64,000 bases of DNA from Ascarosepion bandense (GCA_037127315.1 JBBBDQ010001454.1:1526501-1590500); one strand, 5' to 3'; shown: positions 22,995 through 34,450, counted from the stretch's first letter. The notes: generated from the letters alone by a model not told the origin. Made by a program: numbers and translations.

Positions 22995-23345
22995 AATGCT
23001 TCTGAAGCCACGTCACGCTTGTGAGAGAGTGGTTGCAGCCGGTCCGCCAAGTCAGGGTCGATCACGTTTCAGATTCTCCGTTGTATTTTGTCAAGAAGCC
23101 CGAGGAGAGTAGCAGGGGCACCCGACCAGATGTGGCAGCAGTATTCAATACACGGGCGGATGGTAGATTTATATATGTGCAGGATAGATTCAGACGGGAA
23201 AAATTTCCGGGCCCTGCACAGAGAACCGACCTTCATAGCAGCGGACTTAGCAATGGATTCTATATATTCATTCCATGTGAGGTCCGCCGAGAGTTTAAGG
23301 TCAAGGAGGCGTAGTGATTTACTCTGTCGTTTATCGGCGTTGTTT
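22995..23345 (-). mobile_element. LINE-B: thumb/C-terminal part of reverse transcriptase (well-preserved fragment)
   Basis: On the minus strand a nearly continuous frame reads LRLLDLKLSADLTWNEYIES, IAKSAAMKVGSLCRARKFFP, ILHIYKSTIRPCIEYCCHIW, then LLDKIQRRI, DPDLADRLQPLSHKRDVAS. This is the post-catalytic region of CR1/jockey-like ORF2 proteins (LGLxxSxDLxWxxYI...IYKAxIRPxxEYCCHIW...LDxIQRRAxRLI...LxHRRDVASL). One stop follows QRRI. Upstream catalytic motifs are absent, so the insertion is truncated at both ends. Confidence 0.9.
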
Positions 23346-23595
23346 TTCTCTTCCGACCGTATTTTACTTTACATTTTCGGCTGATGGATTCAGTTTGTTT
23401 CTTCACCTTGATGATTATTATATACTGCTGTGTAAAATATTATACACTCTGTCCAAAAAGTATAAAAAGAATTGGTTTAAATATTTTGTCAAGAACAACT
23501 TTGATACTTATAGGCTCGTTTTAAATGAATTTAAAATTATTATCTGTATGGTAGCAATTTTTAAAAGTTTTCTTCTTCATCTTTTTAAGAACAAA
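23346..23595. other. No recognised element
   Basis: AT-rich sequence between LINE-B fragments. Confidence 0.5.
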
Positions 23596-23597
23596 AC

Positions 23598-23800
23598 AAC
23601 TGCCTTACTGCTTAAGCAAGGCAATAAAACCACTAAGATGCAAGGGGTGACCGAGTGTAGTAGAATTAAAAAGCAGAAACATTACTAAGATGTGATAACA
23701 GCATAAGTATAATCAGGAAGACAGATGATAAGCCCAAACAAGGCAACAAATCCACTAAGACACAAGTGATACTGGGTGTGGAATAATTAGAAAGCAGACC
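23598..23800 (-). mobile_element. Two LINE-B 3' tails in tandem, minus strand
   Basis: The reverse complement of the LINE-B end, 'CAAGCAAGGCAATAAAACCACTAAGATGCAA'-like, appears at 23610-23645 and again ('CAAACAAGGCAACAAATCC') at 23737-23770, each followed by the AGAAxxTTAAAAAGCAGAAA-type tail region. They are nested or serial insertions. Confidence 0.7.
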
Positions 23801-24385
23801 TCGGGATTCTTGACAAAATACAGCGAAGAATCTGTAATGTGATTGATACCGACTTAGCTGACCGCCTGCAGTCACTCTCTCATCGGCGTGACTTGGCTTC
23901 CCTGTGTCTCTTCTATAAATACTAGCATGGCTAGGTGTGATTTTGCACGAGATACTAGATTGGCAACTAGGTCCCACACTTATACAGTGAAACCGATTAC
24001 ATGTAACCGCAATTTCTACTCCGACAGCTTCTTTTCCCACCCTTTTACAGTTAAACAAATAAGATGTAACCGTAAATTCTACTCCAACAGCTTCTTTTCT
24101 CGCGCTTCCCGCCTGTGGAACTCCCTTCCACAAGTCTGCTTTCCTGACAGTTACAATCTCCAGGTGTTTAAATGTAAGGTCAATAGACACCTCCTATCAC
24201 ACTAACTCCCAACTATTCTCACAACACTCTCATCTACCCAACCCTCATTCTCGGTATCCTCACCCGCCTATCACCCACCCTCTGTTATTTCCTATATTTA
24301 ACCAGCCTTTCTCCACTCTACGTAGCCCCCTGCACAGTAGTGGCAGTGACATGCCTTGCTCGGGGTGAAACGCTTATAAAAAAAA
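23800..24385 (+). mobile_element. LINE-B C-terminus with complete 3' tail, internal duplication
   Basis: Reading begins LGILDKIQRRICNVIDTDLA, DRLQSLSHRRDLASLCLFYK, then past a stop DFARDTRLATRSHTYTVKPI, TCNRNFYSDSFFS. The TVKxIxCNRxFYSxSFFS block is then present a second time (HPFTVKQIRCNRKFYSNSFF). Next come RASRLWNSLPQVCFPDSYNL and VFKCKVNRHLLSH. The tail ends CCTTGCTCGGGGTGAAACG and an A run (24375-24396). The doubled CNRxFYSxSFFS segment (24000-24090) looks like a ~66-base tandem duplication or gene-conversion scar. Confidence 0.88.
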
Positions 24386-24396
24386 AAAAAAAAAAC

Positions 24397-24615
24397 TTCC
24401 CGCCTGTGGAATTACCTTCCGCATGCTTGCTTCCCCGACGGCTATAACCTCCAGGAGTTTAAATGTAAGGTCAATAGACACCTCCTAGCACACTAACCAT
24501 CCCATTCTCTCCAACTTTCCCCCTATGTACATCCTAACTCGTCTATCGCCCTGTGTAACCCCTTGCAATATAGTTGCAGTGGAATGCCTTGCTTGGGTTG
24601 ACATGATTAAAAAAA
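24397..24615 (+). mobile_element. Second LINE-B 3' end in direct tandem
   Basis: Starts right after the A run of the preceding copy with TTCCCGCCTGTGGAATTACC (the RLWNYLP block), repeats the CCCCGACGGCTATAACCTCC...GTCAATAGACACCTCCT stretch, and ends TTGCTTGGGTTGACATGATT plus A run. It is either a 5'-truncated tandem insertion or an unequal-crossover duplicate. Confidence 0.85.
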
Positions 24616-24870
24616 AAGAAGCATTACTAAGAAGTGAAAACAATAGAAAAGTAACCAGGAAGACAGATGATAACCCCAAACAAGGCAGTAAAGCCACTAA
24701 GACACAAGGGTTTACTGGGTGTGGCAGAAATTAAAAGCAGAAATATTATTAAGGAGCTGAAGTAAGAGAAGTGTAACCAGGAAGTCAGTAGATAGTGATT
24801 GATATTGCATTTAAATTTTGAAAGATTATAGTTGACTGGAAAGCATGGAGCCAGAAGGGACTTTCTCAAG
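24616..24870 (-). mobile_element. LINE-B 3' end, opposite orientation
   Basis: The minus strand reads LLAPCFPVNYNLSKFKCNIN HYLL, the CFPDxYNLxxFKCxVNRHLL block, then a tail and the TTGCTTGG/TTTGGGG terminal motif at 24675-24690. It lies tail-to-tail with the copy at 24397-24615. Confidence 0.85.
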
Positions 24871-25053
24871 CGAGAACTGTGATAAAAAAATTATCAGAAA
24901 CTGCTTGTTTTAATTTAGGGAATGCTTTCAGTTTGAGCCTGTAAACAAAATCTTTTAGCTAACCCAACACCCAACTTGAAAAGTCTGGTGGTGTTCGGCT
25001 TACTGATCGTTCGTGATGGCTACTGAATTGCTCCACATCATCCTATTCACCTC

Positions 25054-25057
<4 letters not shown>

Positions 25058-25102
<45 letters not shown>
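25058..25102. repeat. (TA)n microsatellite
   Basis: About 22 TA dinucleotides. Confidence 0.97.
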
Positions 25103-25103
<1 letters not shown>

Positions 25104-25295
25104 CAAGTAGCTGCAAGGGACTAGTACCCGTCGTAGTCGTATGCAATATGCTTAGGCGTTGGCTTATGCAATAGACGTAATCAATATGCATTCCAATAGG
25201 CGTAGTCCTGGGCGTCCTTGCCTTACTCTGTATTTCTGGCTGACACCAGCCAATCATATTACTGTGAGGCGGAACTAAGGTTTATGCATTCATTA

Positions 25296-25300
<5 letters not shown>

Positions 25301-25342
<42 letters not shown>
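25301..25342. repeat. (TA)n microsatellite at a LINE-B 3' end
   Basis: About 21 TA dinucleotides directly next to the LINE-B terminal motif at 25345-25365. Confidence 0.97.
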
Positions 25343-25344
<2 letters not shown>

Positions 25345-25985
25345 CGAGTTTACCCCAAGCAAAGTAGTAAAGCCATTAAGATATAAAGAGTTACTGGGTG
25401 TGAAAGAATTAGAAAACAGAAAACATTTCTTGGGAGCGAAAACAATATCAGCAAAACAGTAAAAAGCAGTTGTCATTGCATTTAAATTTTTGAAGATTAA
25501 AGTTTGCTGGAAAACAAGGAACCGGAACAACTTCTATTAGCATAGAATTTACAGTTATCACGAGCCGTAAATCAACTGTAAATTACGAGACATAATTAAA
25601 TTTATTATAAAAAAGAAAAGTACAGTGAAGCAAGTTCATGGCGGGGGAAATGTAACTGAAGTCGATATTTCCTATCAGGGCTAATAATGTTGCTGATTTT
25701 TCTTTGAATTTTATCAAGAATCTCTAAATATATAGCAGGACCATATTTGACAGCATTATACTAAGCAAAGATGAATGGTAGACTTATAGATATGCAAGAT
25801 AGCTTCTGGAAAAAATAATTGTCTATCACGATATTACACCCAGCTTTTTAAACAGCTGAACTAGCGATGGATTCAATATAGTCTTTCCACTTTATGTGAG
25901 TCAAGAAAGTCAACTCGAGAATGCGCAACTAGACAATCTTCTGAATGTTATCATCAGCCACGCTGATGAAAGGCAGAATAGGCTC
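25343..25985 (-). mobile_element. LINE-B: decayed copy covering RT thumb to 3' tail
   Basis: The minus strand from about 25940 reads LELTFLTHIKWKDYIESIAS SAVKKLGV, then a broken ISRSYLAYL-VYHSS stretch, then decayed LDKIQRK sequence at about 25700. The RLWNSLP block is not recovered. At 25520-25345 comes LIFKNLNAMTTA, the tail and the CTTTGCTTGGGGTAAACTC terminus. It is collinear with 22995-23345 plus a normal end, so it is one old insertion with many lesions. Confidence 0.75.
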
Positions 25986-26249
25986 TCTTAGATGCTTAGT
26001 AGCGGTTTAGTTTTGGAAGTGTTAAAATTAACAAGTGATTTTTTGCCTCAGTTAACAGATTGAAGGTAGAGTTTTTTTTTAATTTAGCTGCCAATCTAAC
26101 CTTATCGAAATGAGTGGACTTACTATCAAAATAAGAGTAACTGGTTGCATCATCAGCATAATTTATGGCAGCTGTTTTGCTTTCCGAACCTGAAAATTAC
26201 TATCTAGCACCTATTTTGGCAATTTAAAGTATTTTTGTTATAAAAAATA

Positions 26250-26640
26250 ATCATATTGCCCCAAACAAGGCAGTTTACTGCCACTGGTACGCAGAGGGTT
26301 ACATAAGAGGAAAGTTAGGAGAAAGAGTGGCAAGTTATAGGGGGTGTCAGGAAGTGCGTAAGAGAAGGATGAGAATACTGATGAGAGTGGTGTGGACAGC
26401 AAAAAGGAGCATGAGAGAGAGAGAGCAAGAGGATGCAATTCAGTGAGATAGGAGATGACTGTTGACTTTACATTTAAATTATTGGAGATTATAGCTGTCA
26501 GGGAAGCAAGTAAACGAAAGGGAATTTCACAGTGTGAGAAAAGAAACTAATGGAATAAAATTCGCTTCACAGTAAAAGGGCGGGACCTAGTTGCTAATCT
26601 TGTGGCTCGAGTAAATTAATACATAAGGGGCATCAGAGTG
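26250..26640 (-). mobile_element. LINE-B C-terminus and tail
   Basis: The minus strand reads FTRATRLATRSRPFTVKRIL near 26615-26560, then a stop, a damaged SLIPF block, ASLTAIISNNLNVKSTVI, a hydrophobic tail and the TGCCTTGTTTGGGGCAATATG end at 26275-26255. Confidence 0.82.
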
Positions 26641-26914
26641 CTAAGTTCATCGATAAAGTGCTTAGATTGATGAATTTCTACCTATGTCTTCATGATAGCC
26701 TGTTTCTGTTCATCAGGAGTGGAATATTAGGTGCTAATTCCTGAAGGAGGTTCAATACGAAATGAAAAGAACACAAAAAATCAACCTTTTGCTCACTACA
26801 AAATGTTAACCATGACATAGAACACTCAACCACCACTACATATAATGGCGACTTACATTCTACAGGAGAAGGAAGAAAGGACGAGATAAAAATAAAGGCA
26901 GATTACCACAGGCC
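26641..26914. other. No recognised element
   Basis: Mixed sequence without an assignable feature. Confidence 0.5.
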
Positions 26915-27480
26915 TGAATAATCCCAATGCTAAATTCCACGCTGATACATTATCAGCCTCTAATGAGAACTGGGGTCTTCAAAGAACTCTATTCAACTAA
27001 TAAGCTAAGTACCTTGAAATATATATTTTATTTATGTTGAATGCTTCTGTATAACTTTTATGTAAAAAACGAACTCTCTCAATTTGTTTGAAGCATTTTG
27101 AAAATTCATGCTTTTGAATAACTTCGATGTCAAATTATACGCTTATAAACTGTCAGTCTCTAATGAAAGTAGAAGAATTTCAAGGAACTCTCCTCATCTC
27201 CGAAGCTAAGTACTTCAATAGATATCTTTTTATTCATGTTGAATACAACCATATAAATTTAAGTAAAACCAACTCTGTCAATTTGGTTTAAGCTTTTTGG
27301 AATACTACTTCGTGTCCGACCATTTAACATGCTCATTTTCTCTTCTTGACTATTCATCGAATCTCAGACTCTTATGCGGCCGAATAACTCCGGTGTTTAA
27401 TTACACACTGATACATTGTCAGCCTCTAATGATGACAGCTAATTTCAAAGAACCCCATTTAACATCGAAACTATGAACAT
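26915..27480. repeat. Diverged tandem repeat, ~200-260-bp unit, 2.5 copies
   Basis: The block AATAAxTxCxATGTxAAATTxxACGCTxATAxAxTxTCAGxCTCTAATGA... begins at about 26915, 27115 and 27383. The following sequences (TTCAAAGAACTC, GCTAAGTAC, ATGTTGAATxC, CTCTxTCAATTTGxTT) recur in order in the first two units. No coding frame is preserved. Confidence 0.7.
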
Positions 27481-28920
27481 TTAATGTTTGATTACATTTC
27501 CCAAAACAAGCTACTGGCAACATCAAATTTTTAAATTTGTAAGGAAATTCTTTATTTGTTTTGTTTTGAATGACACGTGTGCCTCCCTCTCCATTATAAC
27601 GCACTAGTGACCTATGACGCGCGAGGGAACTAAACTAAACTACCTATTCTCATGGTGTTTACACAAGTCAATATGTTTAACGACAAAATGGACATGGATC
27701 ACGCATCCAGAAGCCAATGAACCGTTACAAACGGTATCCATCAAACCGCAATTGTTCATGGAATCGAATGTGCATATATGGTTCACAGTTGTCGAACCAC
27801 GGTTTAATTTATGATGACAAAACAGCATAGCAAGACAAAAACTAAGTCTGGAATGTCGGTTAGTAGGTTACTTGGAAAAGCCGACAACATATATACCACA
27901 ACTACTGAATTATCAATTTATCCATGTACTAAAGCAGACTCCGTCAAGTGGGAAAGGAAGTGATGTAGTGAGTACAAAATTAAAAAAAAAAACTCTCTTT
28001 TTCACTTTTTGCAAATACGCAAGCCAGTGCGAAATCTATATTTTGACCAATAGAAAAAGAAATTGGTTTCGAGCTGAAGAACAAAACAAAGGCAAAGTTT
28101 ATTGAGCCTATGTGAAAATTTATTTGACCAATAAAAAAAAGGAATGATCCAGTTTAAATTATTTTCAAACCAATGAAAAGAGCGATTTACAATCTCACAG
28201 AAAATAAGAAATTGAACTTGCAATGACATGTATTATATTTATTGATGCCCCAAAATAAATTTGCATTTGGAGCCGTTCACAAGATTGAGTTGACAAATTA
28301 TTCACGTTTTTGATCGCTCACTCAGAAAGAGTGAGACAAGGAAGGGAGAAAAGTCTACACAGCTACGATGTAACAAGAGATTTTTCAACCCGCTGATAGG
28401 ACACAACTGTCCCAGGGACACACATTCGCACCCCCTCACCTTCTCGCATGCAGTTTTCTTTATCTTTCTTTTTTCCTCTTCACCTATTCGCCGTCTACAA
28501 CAGAAAGTTCATACATACAAATTAATGTTATGCTGTTTGATAAATACATTTTCATTTATTCATAAAAACGAGACAGTTTATTCTTTCAACCTTCTGATAA
28601 CTTTAGATTGTAGGGACCTCGGTTGTGTTTGGCACAAGGCCGATTTGATAAACATAATCAACGTCTCTATAGAGACATAGCGTCACCATTACTAATGATC
28701 ACTCTAAAAACATTCTTAATCACCATTAGACTCATCCAGATTTTTCCAAATCTTCTGTACTAACCTCAAATTTACAGCCAAAATTCTAAAATGTTTGTAT
28801 TGGAGCTTCCGGTGCGAATGACAAGCATTACAGCATGCCGTTTACAAATTTTTGGCGATGTGAATTGCATAATTATATATTGTTTTCTTACAGACGGTGC
28901 CTAACTGACGCTGCTTTACA
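27481..28920. other. Mostly unique sequence, no gene recognised
   Basis: Short frames at 27614 and 27872 (66-77 codons) have no recognisable domain. 'GGCACAAGGCCGATTTG' at 28629-28646 resembles the inverted SINE-3 tail, but no SINE head accompanies it. Confidence 0.5.
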
Positions 28921-28965
28921 ATGGACCAAAGCGCATGCGCAAAATTAAAACTATAAAATGGCGAA
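28883..28965 (+). promoter_or_regulatory. Candidate promoter cluster: acceptor-like site, NRF1 palindrome, TATA-like and YY1-like motifs
   Basis: Within 85 bases there is a polypyrimidine-AG (TGTTTTCTTACAG, 28883-28895), GCGCATGCGC at 28931-28940 (the NRF1 consensus palindrome), TATAAAA at 28952-28958 and AAAATGGCG at 28955-28963 (YY1 core). NRF1 plus YY1 is typical of housekeeping promoters. No downstream ORF is convincing, so this is suggestive only. Confidence 0.3.
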
Positions 28966-30325
28966 AACTTACCCATCGCACTCGCTATTATTGTAATGCA
29001 GATAAATCATTTTCGTTATAAACGTTGCAAGTAGAAATCATGACTTGATTACAATGCAACTTTTATTTCTCATATATTTTAATAATGTCGCATAAAATAA
29101 ATTGCATGTCTGATATATTTCAATTGTGGTTTTCCCCTTCAAAATTCTGCCTACATTCATAAATAAAAACATTGCGATGTTTTTATTAGTTTTTATATAA
29201 TCAATATTGTCGTTATTTGGCAATAGGTTCCATTATCAAAATAGCTCTCGTCACCATCATCGCTAACATTATGGACATTAGTTTCGTGTGAATCTAGGCC
29301 ACCAAATGAGAATCCAATTCACGAAAGTACAAATAGGAAACCACAAATTAAATAGCAGAATGGCTAAGAGTGATGTTGATTTTTTAAAATTTTGAATTCT
29401 ATATTTTTTATATGATCTTTTCACAAAATAAACGTTTTTATAATGTATTGTCCTGCTGCAAACATTTATTGGTTTTGAATCTAAATGCATGTTTTTCTTC
29501 GCTTTTCGCTTGTACCCATTTATTGGCATGTGACGCACGGATTTTCCCGCATATAAATTTCATACGAATGTTTTTTAACGGTTAATGCCTTGGGAAATGT
29601 AAAAACAAAAGATTAAATGTTCTGACTGATTTTGAAAATGGCAGTAATAATTTAAAAAAAAAATGATACAGCTTCGTCCGAATACATTGTCATAGGTTTA
29701 AACCAAAAAGACAAATTTATTCTTCTGTTTATTTCGCAGTTCTAACAAACATTTGCGTGTATGAAAGTGTCGATCCCATTGATAGATACTTGGATATAAC
29801 AATTGTTTGTAAGGCTAACTTACTAATATATTTCCCCACATCAGGGTGACTAAATATTTACTAAGTTTAGTTTGATTTGTGTTTTTAACGGCATATCAAC
29901 AACTTGTAGATCATTTAATGCCGAAATTTAATTTTCTTGAGAGGTTTGAAGTAATAAATATATATGTTATTCTGCTTTCACAATTGAATACATGGTGGAT
30001 GATACTCTGCTTTTGTGCATATACATGTTTGTGTGAACATAATTACTAGAAGCAAAGATATATTTGTTTTATGTTGTAGTTTCGTTGAACTTCTATTTCC
30101 GAATACAGTTTGATTTCTTTAAGAAATTTTAAGATATTATATGGATTAATGTCATGAAAGAGTTTTTTCATGTTGATTATTTGATGGTATTTTAAGCAGA
30201 CTTGGTTGAATTCATATAATTTATCTGTATGCACGTATTGTTGTTAATTTTACTATAAATATGTATTGCTGGTATTTTTAAAATATTGAAATGTAGTGAT
30301 TTTGTTTTTAGTTTTCTATTTGTCC
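28966..30325. other. No recognised element
   Basis: AT-rich sequence. 'ATTTAATGCCGAAATTTA' near 29915 recurs at 39454 but no longer repeat could be defined. Confidence 0.5.
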
Positions 30326-30329
30326 GAGA

Positions 30330-30592
30330 GACTAGATTAAATTTCAGTCGAATTTGTTGCATTCACTTACGCACAAATACTTTTGCGAAAGGTATTAATC
30401 CATCTCTTCTCCCTTTAGTTATGGATTGAATGAGAGTAGAGATTGTATTTTACGGATTTGGTTGCAACCAGAAAGAAATGACAACCTACTGCAAGAAAAT
30501 TTTCTGGCTAGTGAGTCAGTCATGTCTCGAAGGAGTCATGATCACCTAAGCGTCCAACACATATGGTATTTAACTGACTGACCCGCATATGT
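30330..30592 (+). mobile_element. SINE-1 copy, diverged, tRNA head lost
   Basis: Body motifs TTGCATTCACTTACGCACAA, GGTATTAATCCATCTCTTC, ACAACCTACTGCAAG and the end ATTTAACTGACTGAC are clear. The head region before 30340 no longer has box A. The terminal inner hairpin has decayed. Confidence 0.85.
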
Positions 30593-31105
30593 CCTATTTT
30601 TTCTTTTGTTACAATTTGATCTCAAAAACTCCTTTAGTAATCTCTTTACTTCCCATTCTTCATTTGGTTAAAGTGGATGCCACTTAGAAGACTAAATTTC
30701 AAAAGTAACGATTCTCTGGTACATCAGGCAGATACTGCTTAAATCGAGATAAAACCACCTCTAACCATCAAACGTGGATGTCTATAGTATTACAGTTGAA
30801 CACCTATTCATGGTTATTTGTAATTTTAGACAATAAAAAGTGTTGTGGGTGGTAAGAGATATATAAACTTAAAATGGAATCAATATATGAAGTTATCTAA
30901 TAATGGAAACACAAAACTGGAAATTGCAAAATTGTGGAACAGAGATCACGAAACAATCACAAGAAATAAAATGTGAAAATATTGGCAAGATCTGAGCAGG
31001 AAATATATTGGTGTTAAAACATCACAAAATTTTCTAGCTAAAGTTGCTTTTTATTTCGTCTTCACAGCCATGGATAAAATCTGATAGACTGAGATTTTTT
31101 AATAT
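30593..31105. other. No recognised element
   Basis: AT-rich sequence with no motif. Confidence 0.5.
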
Positions 31106-31345
31106 TTAAGCTAGCAGCAACTGATGAATTACGATAAAGATCAAGAGAAAAAATGTCTTCAATTTTCCATCACTTTTATTGTATTTGTTTTTGAGTAATG
31201 CAGTTATCTGGGTGGTTTCGATTCTTCCCAGTTGTTTCAAATTCTTTGTTAGATTCTTCTGGACTCTTCCAAGCCTGACAATAATATTGGGTATAATTAT
31301 CAACTTCACGCTCCTTAAGCTTTTTAGTTCTCACGCCATGTCTGA
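31106..31345 (-). mobile_element. RLE-type non-LTR element: C-terminal fragment (older subfamily)
   Basis: The minus strand reads VKLIIIPNIIVRLGRVQKNL, TKNLKQLGRIETTQITALLK. This is recognisable as the last ~50 residues of ORF proteins with a restriction-like endonuclease (xxVPxVxGALGRVxKNLxKxLKxLGI...LLxTARILRR). The final LLGTARIL segment is replaced by unrelated residues. The longer frame 31481-31176 on the same strand is an overlapping frame. Confidence 0.6.
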
Positions 31346-32597
31346 ATATTTGACTTGCTTGTCTTTCTACGCTACTATGTCTGAAACCACTATGTCTACT
31401 ACCAGGCAAATTTTCATTTTGTTTACGTTGATTAGATTTGGCATTAATCTCGCAATTATTGTAATTCCACAGCCGCTGCAACTCATAGATTACAAAAAAG
31501 ATTGGCAGAAAGGCTCCTCAATACCCCACAAGCTATGCTCGATATTCGAGCTGTTTTCAGCTGTTTAATTGTCTGGATGATGCCGATTCTTATTCGGATT
31601 TCCAGTTTCCTTTTCGCTAGGATTTTGTGTATTTTAGATTTTGTGTGTGATTAAATCGCATTTGTTTTCAGAGTTTTCAATGGATCAACGATCCCGCCCA
31701 AACAACTTTGTTTTATAATGTTTCCTGAACTAAGTTAAAGCATTCGCCTCTTATTTAGTTGATTGCTTCATCTCGTCTGAATTTGCTACTCTCATCTGTC
31801 TTATTTATATCGGCCTTTATCGAACTGGTTCTTATAGTGTTGTTCCGTTCCAGATCGCCAATAACATCATTTCTTTTACTCTCATCGCTTTTCCCATTTG
31901 TGCACGTCTTATCCTTCGAGATTCCTTCAATTTATCATTTGATTTTCTTCAGACTCAATTTAGGGGTTCTCGTTTAAGGCTTTACTGGTCTTCTGTTACT
32001 CCGCCCTTTCAGTTCTCACGTAAAGTTTAGCTGTTGTTATCATTATTTTCCTATTTTGTTTTCTGTAGTCCCCATATACCTTGATCCTCTTACCCGCTCA
32101 ATTCTCGATGCTAATAAATCTTCGTCTTTCTTCATTTCTTTTCCGTACAATCTTTTGAAATCGTTTGCCGAGTGCATAAGCATTTGCTCTCTGTCTATGA
32201 TGTTTCATTCAAGGATTTATTTATTTTACCCAAATTGCTGCTTCAGAGTTAGATTTCGTTTGAAATAATTCCTTCTTTTTTCATGCTTTGTTATTATTGT
32301 TATTTTTATTATTACCATAATTTTCATTACCATAATTTCGTTTGATTTCTGCTGTATACACATTTCCTTCCTGGTAGTAAACAGAGACTGAAGGTCAGAA
32401 ATGGCTTCCTGACATTCTCCACTGATCATTTTCGTAAATATATATATACATAAGTCACAGATAGGGTCGAAAAATGGCTACTCTTGTAGTAATATTATAA
32501 CGTATTTATGTTATAAATTCTAAATAAATATTATTTGCTCTACTTTGTATTGAGCACTTTTTAAGAATATTTTTTTTATTGGATATGGAATTTTATT
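31346..32597. other. Probable decayed retroelement sequence, not assignable
   Basis: 'ATCCGAATAAGAATCGGCAT' (minus strand, near 31590) resembles the neighbouring C-terminal nucleotide sequence, hinting at a second damaged RLE end. The rest, including a lysine/arginine-rich minus-strand frame near 32150, cannot be placed. Confidence 0.35.
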
Positions 32598-32605
32598 CAT
32601 CATGA

Positions 32606-32650
<45 letters not shown>

Positions 32651-32681
32651 ATTCGAGACAAATATAACTATATATAATCAC

Positions 32682-32721
<40 letters not shown>

Positions 32722-32733
32722 AACCTCATGATG
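32598..32733. repeat. TA-rich foldback with perfect 13-bp flanking inverted repeat
   Basis: CATCATGAGGTTT (32598-32610) is exactly mirrored by AAACCTCATGATG (32721-32733). Between them lie two (TA)n arrays (32611-32647, 32687-32716) around a short unique core. The whole 136-base segment can form one hairpin. It lies next to the 3' end of an RLE-element copy. Confidence 0.85.
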
Positions 32734-32739
32734 ACACAC

Positions 32740-34050
32740 ATTGGCCATAGAAAAAAAATCTTCGTAAGGTGTAATCTGTACATGAGTACATTCTTTTGCA
32801 TTTCTTTAAGACGTGGACTACCAGGAATCCCTCAATTAGTCTATCGGGGCCATCTTCAATTAATCTGTGTGCTTCAACTACAAATGGAATTATTTATGTC
32901 TTCATGTACCTCTTTTATAGATTTACTCTTCAAGATTCAATTATTTTGGTAGATTTTTAAAGATCTTCAACAATACACTATTATCTCTAGGGACTGCCAT
33001 GTCCATTTAAAAGCACATTCTGTTATTTGTGGTCTTTGATGTCTGGATATGTTTGTGTATTGTAATTCTCAAAAAACCGTTAGGCTCAGTATCTCTTGAA
33101 ACGGGTCTGTGATGTTCATACAATTTTTTGCTGTTTTCTTTCCGTAAAAGTTGCATATTTTCTAGTATAGATATTGGTCCACTCTATCATGCTGATTTTT
33201 TATTAAGACACAGTGCAATATTCTAACACAGTGCAATCTGATACAAGATGTTCGATTGTTTTTAAATATTTCTCCCAAAATTTGCATTTCATATTAGCAC
33301 AATTTTTTTGTTCTTGATAATTTCTAGTCAGAAAAGAATAAAACCTTCGGTTTCAACTTTAATCCTCCATTACATAAACACTGATAGTTACGGGGTTTGT
33401 CTACATCAGCTTGATTCCTACGGGCAAAAAAAAGAAGAAAAAATGATTATAAAGAGGTTTGTTATGACATATTTTCTTCATTTGGTACGTTGTATTCACT
33501 GTTACTTTTTTGAGGGAGTCTTCACCGCTCCAGTAGGTTTATTATAGTTTATTTGCACTTCTTCACTTCCTTTACTATTGAATAAAGTTTCTTATTTTTT
33601 CTATGTTCCAAAACCTTAAGAACCAAAACGTATGGTACACTAGGAAATGCTTTACAGTAATCTATTCAGCCTGTGTTGAGATTTTTACCGTTTTTCTGCA
33701 CTTTTCTAGAATCATTTTAGTTATTAGTTTATTTCTGCAAACATTGTGAACATCTTCGACATCCCTTGTGTTCCAGGGAATGGATGTCGAGAAAAGAGTA
33801 AGTCGTGTTCACAAGAACAGACGGGATCAATTTATAAGTTGTGAACAGACATGTTATTGGCTAATAATTTTTCAGACCATCACCTGTTTTTGGAAACAAG
33901 GGATGAGCCTCTTCACCTGTTCAATAGACGTGGGTGACGTGCGAACCGGGCGATAGTTTAGTCTATCTACTCCAATAGGACTATCAGTGATCCATTCTTA
34001 GCCATAATTATTAATTAGCATTGATAAAATTTGGGCAAGTGTTTTATGGA
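32740..34050 (-). pseudogene. RLE-type non-LTR retrotransposon: RT to endonuclease region, heavily decayed
   Basis: Minus-strand fragments in protein order are: VDRLNYRPVRTSPT (the NYRPITxLxT block, ~33960), SLEHKGCRR (the 'LEQKGCRRG' block, ~33785), a KNGKNLNTG-IDYCKAFPSVP segment (~33690), VETEGFIL (~33360), MKCKFWEKYLKTIEHLVSDC (CCHC knuckle with the second Cys changed to Trp, ~33280), NTQTYPDIKDHK (RPD block, ~33030) and MQKNVLMYRLHLTKIF (~32800). In the segment at ~33690, RT motif A has lost its Trp to a stop and its catalytic Asp to Pro. This is the order expected for R2/Dong/NeSL-type elements. The copy is long but thoroughly dead. Confidence 0.82.
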
Positions 34051-34400
34051 TTGATGACATATAATAGAGCTAAAAATTGTGTACCTTGTCATTTCCTAGG
34101 AATTATCATTTTGAGGATTTTGTTAGAGTTTGCCTAACATTCTTCTTGTTTATACTCTACTTTTTCACTGATTTATCATTCATCCTTTTATCTCCCAAAA
34201 TATATGCTCTTTTTCAACTTGTGGTTTTTGATGTCATACTTGTAAAATGATTGATTGAAACATTTTTTTATTTGTATACATAGACATTACTGTTTAGTTC
34301 ATGCAAAAGAGGAATTAAGGACAGACAAAACGGAATGCTTTTTCAATTTGCTTTTTTCAATAAATGCTTTTTCAATTTTCCTGTAAAACTTCTTGAGATG

Positions 34401-34403
<3 letters not shown>
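34051..34403. other. No recognised element
   Basis: AT-rich sequence upstream (in the RLE-element orientation) of the RT fragment. It may hold unreadable N-terminal sequence. Confidence 0.4.
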
Positions 34404-34450
<47 letters not shown>

